From Evansella sp. AB-P1 (GTDB taxonomy: Bacteria; Bacillota; Bacilli; Bacillales; Salisediminibacteriaceae): DNA of 64,000 nt. Below, in pieces: positions 51,858 through 61,496 of the stretch (within the stretch, counting starts at the first letter, position 1; each line of letters opens with the position of its first letter). Location of the stretch: NCBI RefSeq assembly GCF_029688925.1, contig NZ_JARUKY010000003.1, forward strand, positions 186,001 to 250,000, in the 5' to 3' direction. The notes under the pieces were generated by a model that made no database searches, was not told the origin of the DNA, and saw only the letters and a list, made by a program, of their open reading frames with translations. The position numbers and the translations under genes were made by a program.

Positions 51858-53675
51858 TTACGCACCGAGCTTATTAGGATAATGTTTACGAATCATTTTA
51901 ATAAATGTCGGCACATATTTCGGATCAAATTGTGTCCCTGCACATCGTTCTAATTCATTAATAGCTTCAGAAAAAGACTTTGTTGGTTGATAAGGTCGTT
52001 CCGTTGTCATGGCATCAAAGGAATCTACAATACATAGCATACGCGCTAACTTCGGAATCCCTTCTCCCTTCAAATTATGCGGATAGCCTTTTCCATCATA
52101 ACGTTCATGATGAAGCTCAACTAAAGGAATTAATTCCTGTAGAGAATTGTTTGTAGCAACAATATCCTTCCCCCATTGAACATGCTTTTTAACCGTATCC
52201 CATTCTACTGGGGACAACTTCCCTTTTTTATTAATAATATTTCTAGGAATTTCAATCTTACCAATATCGTGAATTAATGCTCCTAAAATGAGTAGCTTTC
52301 TGTCATATCTGCTGAGCTCTAATTCTTGTGAAAACAGGTTCGCATACTGAAAAACACGTTTACTATGCTGATACGTGTATACATCTTTAAATAAGAAAAA
52401 ACGAAGCTGCTGCTCTAATTGATCAATTTCCTTTTCAAGATCTAATAAACTTACATCAAAATCATTTTTATTAAATAAATGTATGGTATTCTTTCCATCC
52501 GTTTTTGCACGATACATAGCCTGATCAGCTTTACTTATGAACTCAGTAGCGTTGTACGTATCTTTTTCATACTCCACAATACCACCTGAGAAGGATAAAC
52601 AGCCATGAGGAAGAATCTCAACACCTTTAAAGTAAGAATCATTAAATTCTTTTCTAAGTTTGTTTAAATATTGATAAGCTTCATCCTTATTAACATTTGG
52701 AAAAATAATGACGAATTCTTCTCCCCCATATCGGGCAACAAAAAACTCTTCCTCATCACATTTTTCCTTTAGTAGTTTTCCAAAAAACGTTAATAATTCA
52801 TCTCCAGCAATATGCCCAAAATAATCATTGTATTTTTTGAAATCGTCTATATCAATAAAAGCAAGACTCAATGAATCCACTTTTTTATTTTCTAAATAAT
52901 CATTTAACACTTCCTTGAAATAACTATGATTATATAAGCCAGTTAACTCATCAATATTCACCTTTTTTAGAACTTCTGAATAAAGGTTAAAATACTGTTT
53001 AAATAAGATAGACAAAAATATAACTACGGTAGTAAACAAAATTAAACCAAAATTCTGGTGAGATACTAACAAAATACTTAAAATTAACGACAGCACTAAC
53101 GTTGCAAAATAACCAGATACGGACTCCTTTACCAATCCCTTTAAAATGATAAACAGATTTTCCTCTTTTAATACTAAAAAGTATAGTCCAACTATTGTAA
53201 TATTTAATGAAAAATAGACTAATAGAGCAATTATATACGAACCCAATCCTTCTACTTGAATATTTCCAACATCACCACCTAAAAATTGAAAGGTATGATA
53301 GGCAGCGATTATCATTAATGTATAGGTAGAAAAATTAAATAGATGCTTCCACCAAACGGTCTTTCTCTGGATAATTGTGAAAATAAGACTACTCCAAAAT
53401 AAAACAGCCAATGCTACCTCTATTCCAAATACAAACATTGTAGCTAAACATATTGCTGAATCCATTGAAAATCCGTTCCCTTTTGGGGGTAAGAGAATGA
53501 GAAAATAATTAAGTACCGTTATAGAAATGATAAGGAATAAAACAGTCAACCAGTTAAGCTGATGAATGCTCAATGAATCACCTAAATGTAAAAGAAACAA
53601 AATTATTCCAATAAAGTAAATAGTGGTAAGATATAGCTTTGAATTTAATAGGTTTATTCTTGATAGATTCGCCAT
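51858..53675 (-). CDS. Membrane GGDEF and HD-GYP c-di-GMP enzyme
   Basis: A 605-residue protein. Seven or so membrane helices (about 12-235) form an N-terminal sensor; then a GGDEF domain (about 245-405) with DIDDFKKYNDYFGH and the active GGEEF motif, so it can make c-di-GMP; then an HD-GYP domain (about 420-600) with HDIGKIEIP, HHERYDGKGYP and DSFDAMTTERPYQ, the catalytic set for hydrolysing it. No RxxD inhibitory site is obvious. Presence of both complete enzymes suggests signal-dependent switching. It complements the riboswitch-EAL-PilZ operon at 16.4-17.9 kb. ATG 53675 is preferred to the GTG at 53684; the RBS is weak. Confidence 0.93.
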   Translation of the reverse strand: MANLSRINLLNSKLYLTTIYFIGIILFLLHLGDSLSIHQLNWLTVLFLIISITVLNYFLILLPPKGNGFSMDSAICLATMFVFGIEVALAVLFWSSLIFTIIQRKTVWWKHLFNFSTYTLMIIAAYHTFQFLGGDVGNIQVEGLGSYIIALLVYFSLNITIVGLYFLVLKEENLFIILKGLVKESVSGYFATLVLSLILSILLVSHQNFGLILFTTVVIFLSILFKQYFNLYSEVLKKVNIDELTGLYNHSYFKEVLNDYLENKKVDSLSLAFIDIDDFKKYNDYFGHIAGDELLTFFGKLLKEKCDEEEFFVARYGGEEFVIIFPNVNKDEAYQYLNKLRKEFNDSYFKGVEILPHGCLSFSGGIVEYEKDTYNATEFISKADQAMYRAKTDGKNTIHLFNKNDFDVSLLDLEKEIDQLEQQLRFFLFKDVYTYQHSKRVFQYANLFSQELELSRYDRKLLILGALIHDIGKIEIPRNIINKKGKLSPVEWDTVKKHVQWGKDIVATNNSLQELIPLVELHHERYDGKGYPHNLKGEGIPKLARMLCIVDSFDAMTTERPYQPTKSFSEAINELERCAGTQFDPKYVPTFIKMIRKHYPNKLGA

Positions 53676-53697
53676 TTTTATCACACTCTTTTAAATA

Positions 53698-53733
53698 TTT
53701 TAGAGGAAGTGTCTAGTTTTTCACTCCCTCTAA
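53698..53733 (-). terminator. Terminator of the 30-residue peptide gene
   Basis: TAGAGGGAGTG pairs with CACTTCCTCTA (one mismatch) with AAATATTT after it on the minus strand, eight bases past the stop. Confidence 0.8.
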
Positions 53734-53740
53734 AAAGTTA

Positions 53741-53833
53741 TTATACAAGTTTCCACCCTAATGGTACAACAACAGCTCCTACAAGAGCAAAAGTATAAGC
53801 AACGCGCTGAAGTTTATAAACTGAATTTTTCAT
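53741..53833 (-). CDS. Small membrane peptide (30 aa)
   Basis: A 30-residue peptide beginning MKNSVYKLQRVAY and ending FALVGAVVVPLGWKLV: a short cationic N-terminus, then one hydrophobic helix (about 12-26). A strong RBS, AAAGGGGGTGAGAAC, precedes ATG 53833, and a dedicated terminator follows. Both make a real gene likely despite the size. It lies 65 bp upstream of the GGDEF/HD-GYP gene on the same strand but is separated from it by the terminator. I know no family. Confidence 0.7.
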   Translation of the reverse strand: MKNSVYKLQRVAYTFALVGAVVVPLGWKLV

Positions 53834-54370
53834 AGTTCTCACCCCCTTTCACGTCCTAATTGCAAGAATTTTAACATTATATAAATATTTTCCAAATATA
53901 ATGTTTATCATTTGTGAAAAGCCTGATTTAATAAAATCTAGTTTTTTACAAGTTAGTTCTTACAAACGAATCTTAAATCCTATCGTCACCTTATTACTTG
54001 ATATTATATTATTTTTTTAAAATATAAATGTTTATCAATACAGCCTAAGTAAAATACCTATATCCAAATCGAGAAATAGTACAAACGATACATGTAAACC
54101 TTATATACAGTAGGTACTTTCGTCTATATAACTAGTTGATTCTTCTTACTATTTAGTTAGTAATAAGAATAGTAGAAAAACATTCCTCTGTTATTCTATC
54201 CATTTCAATAATTAGTAAAAAGACGAAATATTCTTTATAATGAACTTAATTTTACATTCTTTTTCTATTTTATTCAACATATTTTTACAATTATTTGATT
54301 TTTCTCACTATTTTTTTCACCTATCAAAATACACTTACTATTCCCCTTCTTTGTGCACTATTTTTTAACA
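53834..54370. other. Gene-poor AT-rich interval
   Basis: Between the two small-peptide genes I see no RBS-supported frame, RNA motif or strong repeat on either strand. Confidence 0.5.
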
Positions 54371-54407
54371 TAAAAAAAGTACTAGCCAAAAGGCCAATAC
54401 TCTTTTT
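54371..54407 (-). terminator. Terminator of the 34-residue peptide gene
   Basis: GAGTATTGGCC / GGCTAGTACT stem with loop TTTT and a seven-T tail on the minus strand. Confidence 0.85.
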
Positions 54408-54441
54408 CCATTATCGTTAACACAAAATTTAAAAGTAACTC

Positions 54442-54546
54442 TTACAAAAATGTTAATTTAAATAAAAATATAATGAGTGCCCAAACAGGAGTACACATTA
54501 AGACAGCCCAGCATACACCAGTAAATACTTTATTTTCCTCTATCAT
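54442..54546 (-). CDS. Small membrane peptide (34 aa)
   Basis: A 34-residue peptide: MIEENKVFTGVCWAVLMC then TPVWALIIFLFKLTFL. It is almost entirely hydrophobic with two Cys and two Trp, so a single membrane helix. ATG 54546 follows AAGGGAGATG, and a good terminator lies 35 bp after the stop. A perfect cre-type box sits 70 bp upstream. Unknown family; similar short hydrophobic peptides in Bacilli act as regulators of membrane complexes, but that is only an analogy. Confidence 0.65.
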   Translation of the reverse strand: MIEENKVFTGVCWAVLMCTPVWALIIFLFKLTFL

Positions 54547-54614
54547 AACATCATCTCCCTTGTCTTAGTTATTGCAGCATCGCATCGTTCACTATGGTGT
54601 ACTATTATTATACT

Positions 54615-54632
54615 TGAAAACGCTTTCAAAGT
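54615..54632. promoter_or_regulatory. cre (CcpA) site upstream of the 34-residue peptide gene
   Basis: TTGAAAACGCTTTCAA is a near-perfect palindrome that matches WTGNNANCGNWNNCW at every fixed position. It is placed to control the peptide gene on the minus strand; the plus-strand gene starts over 300 bp away. 54640-54950 otherwise shows nothing. Confidence 0.65.
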
Positions 54633-54960
54633 GTGAAGAATCTTGTCAAAATTCTAAAACAAATTGTGCTAACTTTTCAACTGCATTGAAAGCCTATTCA
54701 TTCAACTAACAAACTACCTCTTCTTTACGATTATTTTTGCCATAAAAATCTATTCTGTTTATTTCCATTTTGTGATATTCTTGTCGATAGATAGCAAAAT
54801 AAACCAATTTTTGTTGAAATAGCATTTGTTTCAATTTTTCTTTGAGAATACACATTGAGGAAAATATAACTTACCCCTGAAATTATTAATACATATATAT
54901 ACTCTATCATGCGATTTCATGACTTATTTCTATTATTATTTGGACGGAGAGGATGACAAG

Positions 54961-56910
54961 ATGGATAAAAAATATATTTTTATAATTGTTGCTAGTATCG
55001 TCACACTCACCTTTGCAGGTTTTTTCACTGTTCACGTTGTTCAGTCTAATAGTGTAAATGAACAGTTAAAGGTTGCAGAAGATGCTTTTTTAGAAGAAGA
55101 TTACGAGAAAAGTCTCGAGGCTTTTTATAGAGTTCTAGAATTAGATGAAAACAATGTTCAAGCACGCTTAGGAATAGCAAAATGCTATTTTGCATTAGAG
55201 GATTGGAATAAGGTGGAACAGGTTTTATTGGAGGGAATTGATAAGTCTCCAAATGAAGTAGCCTACTATTTAAACATAGCTGATTTCTACGTTTTTCAAG
55301 AGGACATCAGGCGGGCTGTTATGTTAACAGAACGTGGAATCGGTGCCACAAATCATGATGAGTTGAAGGAACTTCTTGAATACATAGAGGAAAATATCCT
55401 TATAAAACTAGATCGGAACATCGTACAAATAGGTTTCGATGTTGATATTGACGTTTTTTGGATGGCTGAAAATGGACGAAGCTTTCCTATCGAAGCAGCG
55501 GTGAATCTTTCAAATAATCGTATTGGAAACGTCTTTGTAGATGAAGAAGATGCTACTACCACTTTTTCAGCTACAAATGTTGGAGAAACAACTGTAACAG
55601 CTTCCATCAGTTCCATAACCGTCCAAACCGACTTAGAAGTGAGAGAGCAAGTTTTAGCGGATATTCATGTGAATACGGATCCGGAAATGACTAGTGAAAA
55701 TGTTGTGCAAATTAACAAGGATGAAACGGTTTCTATTACTGTACAAGGCTTTGATTTTAATGACGATTCTTTTACATTTTCTCCAGATTGGGAAGTTGAA
55801 AATGATTTAGGTACACTTAGCCAGCTGTCAGAATTACAAACAAGTTTTACTCCTAATAAAGCTGGTATTGAAACGATCCACATTACTTATGAAGATATGA
55901 AAAAGGAACTAACCGTCATTATTATTGATGGAGAAAATAAATTTTTAACACACGATATCATTGGTGAAGGAAAGCTGCATATCTCACCAACGGAAGAGGC
56001 CTATGAAATAAACAGTGAAATAACAATTGAAGCCGAACCGAATAATGGATGGTCTTTTGTTGAATGGGGAGGAGATATAACTGGAGATGAAAATCCAATT
56101 ACCCTTACAATGGATGACCATAAACGAATTGAAGCTATTTTCCAAAGAAAAACTTATCAGCTTTCATTAATTACAACTGGACACGGAGAAATTGTAAGTA
56201 GCTCTCTAGCAACATCGTATGACCACGGTGACATGGTTACACTTACAGCACGCCCAAGATCAGGCTGGAAATTTGAACGTTGGACTGGTGGAATTGAGTC
56301 TAATTCCTCTTCTGTTTCCTTTGTAATGGATAACGACAAATATGTGCAAGCCATCTTTGTTCGTGAAAATAGTTCTTCAGGAAACAATTCAAGTAGGAAC
56401 GATAATGAAAGCTCTGAATCGGATTCAAGCAATAATAATGATTCTAGTAGGAACGATCGTAATTCTAATTCTAACAACGATTCAGGTTCAAATAATAGTA
56501 GCAATAACAATAGCAATGATAGTGGGAAAAACGACAGTTCAAAAAACAATGATAGTAACAATGACTCCAACAATAATAACGATGATAGTAAAAATAATAA
56601 TGAAAAAGAATCTGATCAGACAGAACCTTCTCCCACAATGTATGATCTAACCATTTCAACATCAGGAAATGGAACAGTAAGCAGAAGTTTATCTGGGAAT
56701 TCCTTTGAGGAGGGAACTACTATAACACTGACTGCTGTTGCAGCTTCTGGTTCCAGAATAGTGGAATGGCGACAAGGTGATACGGTGCTAGGTACAGGTC
56801 ATACTATCCAAGTAAAAATGGATCGGAACCATTCCATTCAAGCTATTTTTGAGAAAGAAAATCAATCCAATGATAATGAAAGTAATAGTAGTGGAGAAAG
56901 TGTAGGTTAA
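54961..56910 (+). CDS. Surface protein with TPR, Ig-like and InlB-type repeats
   Basis: A 649-residue protein with an N-terminal membrane anchor (about 5-26) and the rest outside. TPR-like helices follow (about 32-150: AEDAFLEEDYEKSLEAFYRV...). Then Ig-like strands (about 165-330), two divergent InlB B-repeat domains (about 335-400 and 402-468: ITIEAEPNNGWSFVEWGGDI, VTLTARPRSGWKFERWTGGI), a Ser/Asn/Asp linker of about 90 residues, and a third InlB-type repeat (about 555-630, ITLTAVAASGSRIVEWRQGD). ATG 54961 is used; the longer frame lacks an RBS. Probably an adhesin or envelope protein. No sortase motif. Strong terminator. Confidence 0.85.
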   Translation: MDKKYIFIIVASIVTLTFAGFFTVHVVQSNSVNEQLKVAEDAFLEEDYEKSLEAFYRVLELDENNVQARLGIAKCYFALEDWNKVEQVLLEGIDKSPNEVAYYLNIADFYVFQEDIRRAVMLTERGIGATNHDELKELLEYIEENILIKLDRNIVQIGFDVDIDVFWMAENGRSFPIEAAVNLSNNRIGNVFVDEEDATTTFSATNVGETTVTASISSITVQTDLEVREQVLADIHVNTDPEMTSENVVQINKDETVSITVQGFDFNDDSFTFSPDWEVENDLGTLSQLSELQTSFTPNKAGIETIHITYEDMKKELTVIIIDGENKFLTHDIIGEGKLHISPTEEAYEINSEITIEAEPNNGWSFVEWGGDITGDENPITLTMDDHKRIEAIFQRKTYQLSLITTGHGEIVSSSLATSYDHGDMVTLTARPRSGWKFERWTGGIESNSSSVSFVMDNDKYVQAIFVRENSSSGNNSSRNDNESSESDSSNNNDSSRNDRNSNSNNDSGSNNSSNNNSNDSGKNDSSKNNDSNNDSNNNNDDSKNNNEKESDQTEPSPTMYDLTISTSGNGTVSRSLSGNSFEEGTTITLTAVAASGSRIVEWRQGDTVLGTGHTIQVKMDRNHSIQAIFEKENQSNDNESNSSGESVG

Positions 56911-56929
56911 AAAAGTGTTATAACATTAA

Positions 56930-56973
56930 ACAAGTCGTCACCAATTTTAAAATGGGTGACGGCTTGTTTTTTA
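56930..56973 (+). terminator. Terminator of the TPR/InlB-repeat gene
   Basis: ACAAGTCGTCACC pairs with GGGTGACGGCTTGT, followed by TTTTTT. Confidence 0.9.
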
Positions 56974-56997
56974 TAAAAGTGATACCTTCACGGACAA

Positions 56998-57480
56998 TTA
57001 TTCCTCGAACTCTATATTATGCTTTTCTGCTAAGTCCTCCATCTCATGTACATATCTACGCATAGTAGCCCTTGCTTCAGAGAGCATTTGATTCGCCTCA
57101 CTCATCATTTCATAGCTCTGAAATTCTAGTGCAGACAGTGTTTTTAACATGGCATTATATTGCAAGTTCGATGCTTGAATATATATTTCATGGGCACCCC
57201 TTACCTCTCTAGTATCTGGAGACACAGCTTCTAATCGATCAATAAAGTCCAAATACATTGGCACAACTACCTCCTCAATATGAACATACGTTGTCCAATC
57301 ATCCGTTGCATTGATCCCAATCACACTGTTATATTCATAAACAATGACATCCTCAAGCTCCACTAAAGGTTCTAAGTCTTCCATATATTTATCCATATCA
57401 TCTCGGACCGGATCATTACACCCTACGACCAACAATAAAAAGCTAAGAAAATACAGTCCCACCAGCATTTTCGCTTTTAT
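56998..57480 (-). CDS. Small lipoprotein, possible ATA start
   Basis: A lipoprotein with lipobox LLVVGC and a soluble helical domain of about 140 residues (MDKYMEDLEPLVELEDVIVY, LEFQSYEMMSEANQMLSEAR, MRRYVHEMEDLAEKHNIEF). The RBS AGGGAGG lies seven bases from an ATA codon (57480), which would give IKAKMLVGLYFLSFLLL, a proper basic signal-peptide start. The first in-frame ATG is 57468, 19 bases after the RBS, and would give a signal peptide lacking positive charge. A rare ATA start is therefore suspected. Family not recognised. Confidence 0.65.
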   Translation of the reverse strand: MKAKMLVGLYFLSFLLLVVGCNDPVRDDMDKYMEDLEPLVELEDVIVYEYNSVIGINATDDWTTYVHIEEVVVPMYLDFIDRLEAVSPDTREVRGAHEIYIQASNLQYNAMLKTLSALEFQSYEMMSEANQMLSEARATMRRYVHEMEDLAEKHNIEFEE

Positions 57481-57728
57481 AGCATTTCCCTCCCTAAGCT
57501 TTATGAAATTGTCATTCCGAGAATTTTGCATATACTCATTGAAAGCTATATACGTTGGATGAAAGACGACAACAGTAATACTTATTCAAATGTTAAGTCG
57601 TACTATGAACATATTTTAAGCACCTACATGAACTGGATCGTTCATTTTTTACAAAAAGGAATGAATGATAAAATAAAGACATGATAGCCTAGCCAACGTC
57701 TCAATTCACGAAAGGACGATTGAATAAC

Positions 57729-58490
57729 ATGTGCATCATAGGCATTGCATTAAAATCACACGAAAAATATCCTTTTATATTAGCTGCAAATCGAGATGAA
57801 TTTTTTGCTCGTCCCACCTTACCAGCTCATTTTTGGGAGGAGTCACCACACATAATCGGAGGAAAAGACTTAGAAAAAGGAGGATCATGGCTTGGAATCA
57901 CAACAAATGGTAGTATAGCAGCTTTGACCAACGTACGAGAAATGGTGACTGCTAGTGAAAATGCTCCATCAAGAGGGGAATTAGTGAAAGGATTTTTGCA
58001 ATCTCCAGAAACCTTTCATGAAAAACTGCAAGTAAAGGATCAATATGATGGATTCAACCTCCTATACGGCAAAATAAATGAGCTCATTTATACATCCAAC
58101 CGAACAGACTTGACGGAAAAAATAACTAAAGGGATTTATTCAGTAAGTAATGGGAAGCTTAATTCACCATGGCCAAAGGTAAATAAATTGAGACAAGGAA
58201 TCGCTGATCTATGCTCAAAATCGGCCTCTTTCCTGACAAGGGATAAATTCCAGGATGAACTGTTTCAGCTCCTTTCAAACGATAAACAAGCCCCAGCTGC
58301 ACAGTTACCAAACACAGGAGTTGGATTAGAGATGGAAAAAATGCTATCTCCAATTTTTCTAAAAGGAGAACAGTACGGATCTAGATCTAGTACTGTTATT
58401 CTCGTAGATAACAATGATAGATGTACCTTTATAGAAAAGTCTTATAAACCGTTAACACAAGTGAAGTCTTATGAATTTACACTTCAATGA
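57729..58490 (+). CDS. NRDE (TANGO2-like) family protein
   Basis: A 253-residue protein of the NRDE/TANGO2 family: MCIIGIALKSHEKYPFILAA, NRDEFFARPT, GGKDLEKGGSWLGIT, and ALTNVRE. Family members begin Met-Cys and may use Cys2 as an N-terminal nucleophile, so the start is ATG 57729, not the upstream TTG at 57720. The residue after Met is Cys as expected. In animals TANGO2 has been linked to haem and lipid metabolism; the bacterial role is not established. It ends in TGA, showing TGA is an ordinary stop in this genome. Single gene. Confidence 0.9.
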   Translation: MCIIGIALKSHEKYPFILAANRDEFFARPTLPAHFWEESPHIIGGKDLEKGGSWLGITTNGSIAALTNVREMVTASENAPSRGELVKGFLQSPETFHEKLQVKDQYDGFNLLYGKINELIYTSNRTDLTEKITKGIYSVSNGKLNSPWPKVNKLRQGIADLCSKSASFLTRDKFQDELFQLLSNDKQAPAAQLPNTGVGLEMEKMLSPIFLKGEQYGSRSSTVILVDNNDRCTFIEKSYKPLTQVKSYEFTLQ

Positions 58491-58634
58491 AGCTCAATAT
58501 ATCAGTATTTCCCTCCATAAATGTTATAAAAACTGTCACTGTTTCTACACGTATGTTCTAGTATAATTAAGTGTATAAAACTTTTGTAGCAAAACTATTG
58601 ATACTAAAACACACTACTACTGGAGGAAATTATA

Positions 58635-60167
58635 TTGCAACAGCGAAAAAACCTATTAATGTTATCCTTTACATTTATTGTTGTAATCCTTTCATTAATT
58701 ACTCATGTACTACATAGGAACTTTCATTTTCTTAACGAGTACTATCAATCTTCCTTTGCACATGATCATAGTGCCGGCAGTTTTTCAGTCCCATTAAATA
58801 TTCTACTCGTTATACCGTTACTATTAGCTTTAATTGGCCTAATCCTATATATAAAAAATAAAACACACAATCATATACCATATTATTTAACTCTCGCACT
58901 AACTTTTGGAAGTATTTCTATTATTGCTGGTGGAGATGGAATGGTAGAATACCATTTTTCTATTTTTATGGTTCTTGCTATCCTCACTTATTATGAAAGT
59001 AAACGATTAATCATTATAAGCACTGTTGTTTTTGCCATACAGCATTTTGCTGGTTATGTTCTTTCACCAGAGTTGATTACAGGAACGACAGAATATCCAT
59101 TTAGTTTATTACTAATCCATGCTTTATTTTTAGTATTAACAAGTGGTGTTCTACTAGTACAAATCTCTGCAAACCAACGATACAAAAAAACAGTTCTGCT
59201 AAGAGAGTCGGAGCAGAATTCTGTCATTCGTGAACTAAATGAACAATTAACAACTACATCTAAAGAAGCACTAGAAAGAATAAAGCATTTAGAAATCGGA
59301 GTGAAAGAATCAGCTTCTGCTACTGAAGACATGACGAATTCCATTCAGTATATTGTTACAGGTGCAGGTGAGCAGCTACAGTATGCTCAAACAAGTCATC
59401 AGTCAATTGAAAATGTATCTACAGAAGTATCGATCATTACAGAACAATCAAAACGTTCGAAAGAGTCATCAAACGAAACCTTATCATTAGCTGAATCCGG
59501 AAAATCTAGCATGAGTAATACAGGAAAACAGATGAATGAAATTTCCATGGCAGTTAAACTAATGAATGACGTGGTAAAACGTCTTCAAGAACGTTCATCA
59601 GAAATACAAAATACATTAGTATTTATGTCTGACATTGCAGAACAAACAAATCTTCTGGCATTAAATGCAGCCATTGAAGCCGCACGAGCCGGTGAATCTG
59701 GAAGAGGCTTTGCAATCGTTGCAGATGAGGTAAGAAAGCTTGCAGATCAATCAGGTCAATATTCTCAACAAATTTCCGCTATTATTGGAGATTTGTTGCA
59801 AGAAACAGAGGCAGCTAGTGAAGTAATGCAAGCTACAAACCAACAAGTAAGGGAAGGCTTGAATCAAGTATCCACCACAGAGAAATTATTTGAACAAATT
59901 GTAGAAAATACGGCAACAGTACATGAAAATGTTGATGATACTTTTGAAAAATCAAAACAAATTGTTCAAAAAGTGGCTGATCTAACAGACGCCATTAATT
60001 CCATGACTGCAGTTTCTGAACAGTATCAAGAAAGTACAGAGAACATGTCTGCAGCCTCTGAAGAGCAGCTTGCTACCTTTGAAAGCTTTAATGAAAATAC
60101 GTTAATTTTAACAGAAATGATGGAAAAATTAGATAAGCTCGTTCATGACATCTCAAAAAGGAAATAA
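58635..60167 (+). CDS. Methyl-accepting chemotaxis protein
   Basis: A 510-residue receptor. About six membrane helices (about 8-185) with almost no outside sensor domain, containing [20 protein letters not shown], so the signal is probably sensed in or near the membrane. There is no HAMP domain. The cytosolic signalling hairpin (about 215-505) has the MCP tip [40 protein letters not shown]. Methylation sites of the usual EE/QQ kind flank it. TTG start at 58635 with GGAGGAAA upstream. The membrane topology resembles sensors that pair with respiratory or energy signals, but the ligand is unknown. Confidence 0.93.
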   Translation: MQQRKNLLMLSFTFIVVILSLITHVLHRNFHFLNEYYQSSFAHDHSAGSFSVPLNILLVIPLLLALIGLILYIKNKTHNHIPYYLTLALTFGSISIIAGGDGMVEYHFSIFMVLAILTYYESKRLIIISTVVFAIQHFAGYVLSPELITGTTEYPFSLLLIHALFLVLTSGVLLVQISANQRYKKTVLLRESEQNSVIRELNEQLTTTSKEALERIKHLEIGVKESASATEDMTNSIQYIVTGAGEQLQYAQTSHQSIENVSTEVSIITEQSKRSKESSNETLSLAESGKSSMSNTGKQMNEISMAVKLMNDVVKRLQERSSEIQNTLVFMSDIAEQTNLLALNAAIEAARAGESGRGFAIVADEVRKLADQSGQYSQQISAIIGDLLQETEAASEVMQATNQQVREGLNQVSTTEKLFEQIVENTATVHENVDDTFEKSKQIVQKVADLTDAINSMTAVSEQYQESTENMSAASEEQLATFESFNENTLILTEMMEKLDKLVHDISKRK

Positions 60168-60176
60168 ACACACAGT

Positions 60177-60209
60177 AAGCCCCAAAGTTTTCATAGCTTT
60201 GGGGCTTTG
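60177..60209 (+). terminator. Terminator of the chemotaxis receptor gene
   Basis: AAGCCCCAAAG pairs with CTTTGGGGCTT, followed by TGTTC; right after the stop codon. Confidence 0.85.
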
Positions 60210-60280
60210 TTCACTTTTAATTATCATGCTCTTTAGGAATCACCTCATGGTGATCGGTAGTCGGTAGTCAGTGGGCCCTA

Positions 60281-61270
60281 TCATTTTTCGTACTCTTTTT
60301 TAAATTTTTTCGTACTCCTTACCGTATCAATAGGGCGTACCATTTGTTCAATTTGCTCTCTTTTTCCTTCTAAAAAAGGAGGTAAGGATAGTTTTTCCCC
60401 AAGGGTTTCATAAGGTTCATCTCCCATAAACCCAGGACCATCCGTTGCAAACTCAAATAAAATTTGCGGTGCAACACGTGCATACAGAGACTTAAAAAAG
60501 AAACGATCTACATAACCAGATGTTTGAAAACCAAAGCTCCTTAACCTTTCATCCCATGCATCTAGCTCTGCCCGGTCCTCAATGCGAAAGGCTGCATGAT
60601 GAACGGTACCAAATCCTTGCTGACCCTGTGGCAATACGGCGTTGTGCTCTACAATCACTTGAGCCCCATTTCCACCTTCACCAACCTCAAACAAGTGAAA
60701 AGAATTCTCCTGATCAATTTCCTTAAACTTTAGTACCTTTTCCAGCATTTCTTTAAAATAATCAAACTGAGCAATACGAACAAACAATGGGCCTAATCCT
60801 GTAATGGCATACTCTACAGGAATGGGTCCCTTCTCCCAAGGCGTTCCAGCTTCTACTCCTTTGTTTCCTTCATCAGAAACAAGTAGATATTGCTGATCAT
60901 CAAAGTCTACAAAGGAAAGAGTCTTTTTCCCGAACTGCTCCTTTACTCCTGTATGCTTCACCTCTAGACGTTCAAAGCGTTTCTCCCAATAATCTATTGC
61001 CTCATCACTCGGTACTCTGAAGGAGGTTTTTGAAATTTCATTGGTCCCATGTGTCCCCTTCGGAATACCAGGAAAGTCAAAGAACGTCATATCAGTGCCT
61101 GGACTCCCAACATCATCTGCAAAAAATAAATGATACGTCTGTATGTCATCCTGATTTACTGTTTTTTTCACTAAACGCATTCCTAAAACGTAAGTAAAAA
61201 ACTCATAATTCTTTTCTGCACTACTAGTAATGGCTGTTACATGGTGTACACCTTTTAATTCATTATTCAT
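60281..61270 (-). CDS. Ring-cleaving dioxygenase (VOC/glyoxalase fold, MhqO-like)
   Basis: A 329-residue protein made of two VOC domains: about 4-150 (GVHHVTAITSSAEKNYEFFT, FFDFPGIPKGTHGTNEISKT) and about 160-290 (AITGLGPLFVRIAQFDYFKE, GTVHHAAFRIEDRAELDAWD). His7, the His of HHAAF and Glu of ILFEFATDGPGF are the expected metal ligands. B. subtilis relatives (MhqO/MhqA/MhqE) degrade hydroquinones and are induced by quinone stress. No MarR-type MhqR repressor or azoreductase adjoins it here. ATG 61270 has GGAGGG upstream. Confidence 0.9.
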   Translation of the reverse strand: MNNELKGVHHVTAITSSAEKNYEFFTYVLGMRLVKKTVNQDDIQTYHLFFADDVGSPGTDMTFFDFPGIPKGTHGTNEISKTSFRVPSDEAIDYWEKRFERLEVKHTGVKEQFGKKTLSFVDFDDQQYLLVSDEGNKGVEAGTPWEKGPIPVEYAITGLGPLFVRIAQFDYFKEMLEKVLKFKEIDQENSFHLFEVGEGGNGAQVIVEHNAVLPQGQQGFGTVHHAAFRIEDRAELDAWDERLRSFGFQTSGYVDRFFFKSLYARVAPQILFEFATDGPGFMGDEPYETLGEKLSLPPFLEGKREQIEQMVRPIDTVRSTKKFKKEYEK

Positions 61271-61496
61271 ACGATACCCTCCAATGAAGTGGAACCAATT
61301 TTTAATCGAATCTATTTTTCAATTGGGTCTGCATTTTATTGATTTTGCTTACATTTATAAAGTTACTTTATTTTTAATGTTAATGCAAATAATTGACACA
61401 TAATTGCCACTAACCATGTTTGTGAACGCCTCTGACACTAAACAGGTTTGTGAACATTTTGTGTGCATTTGTTGAACTGTTTCGGGGTATACCTCA

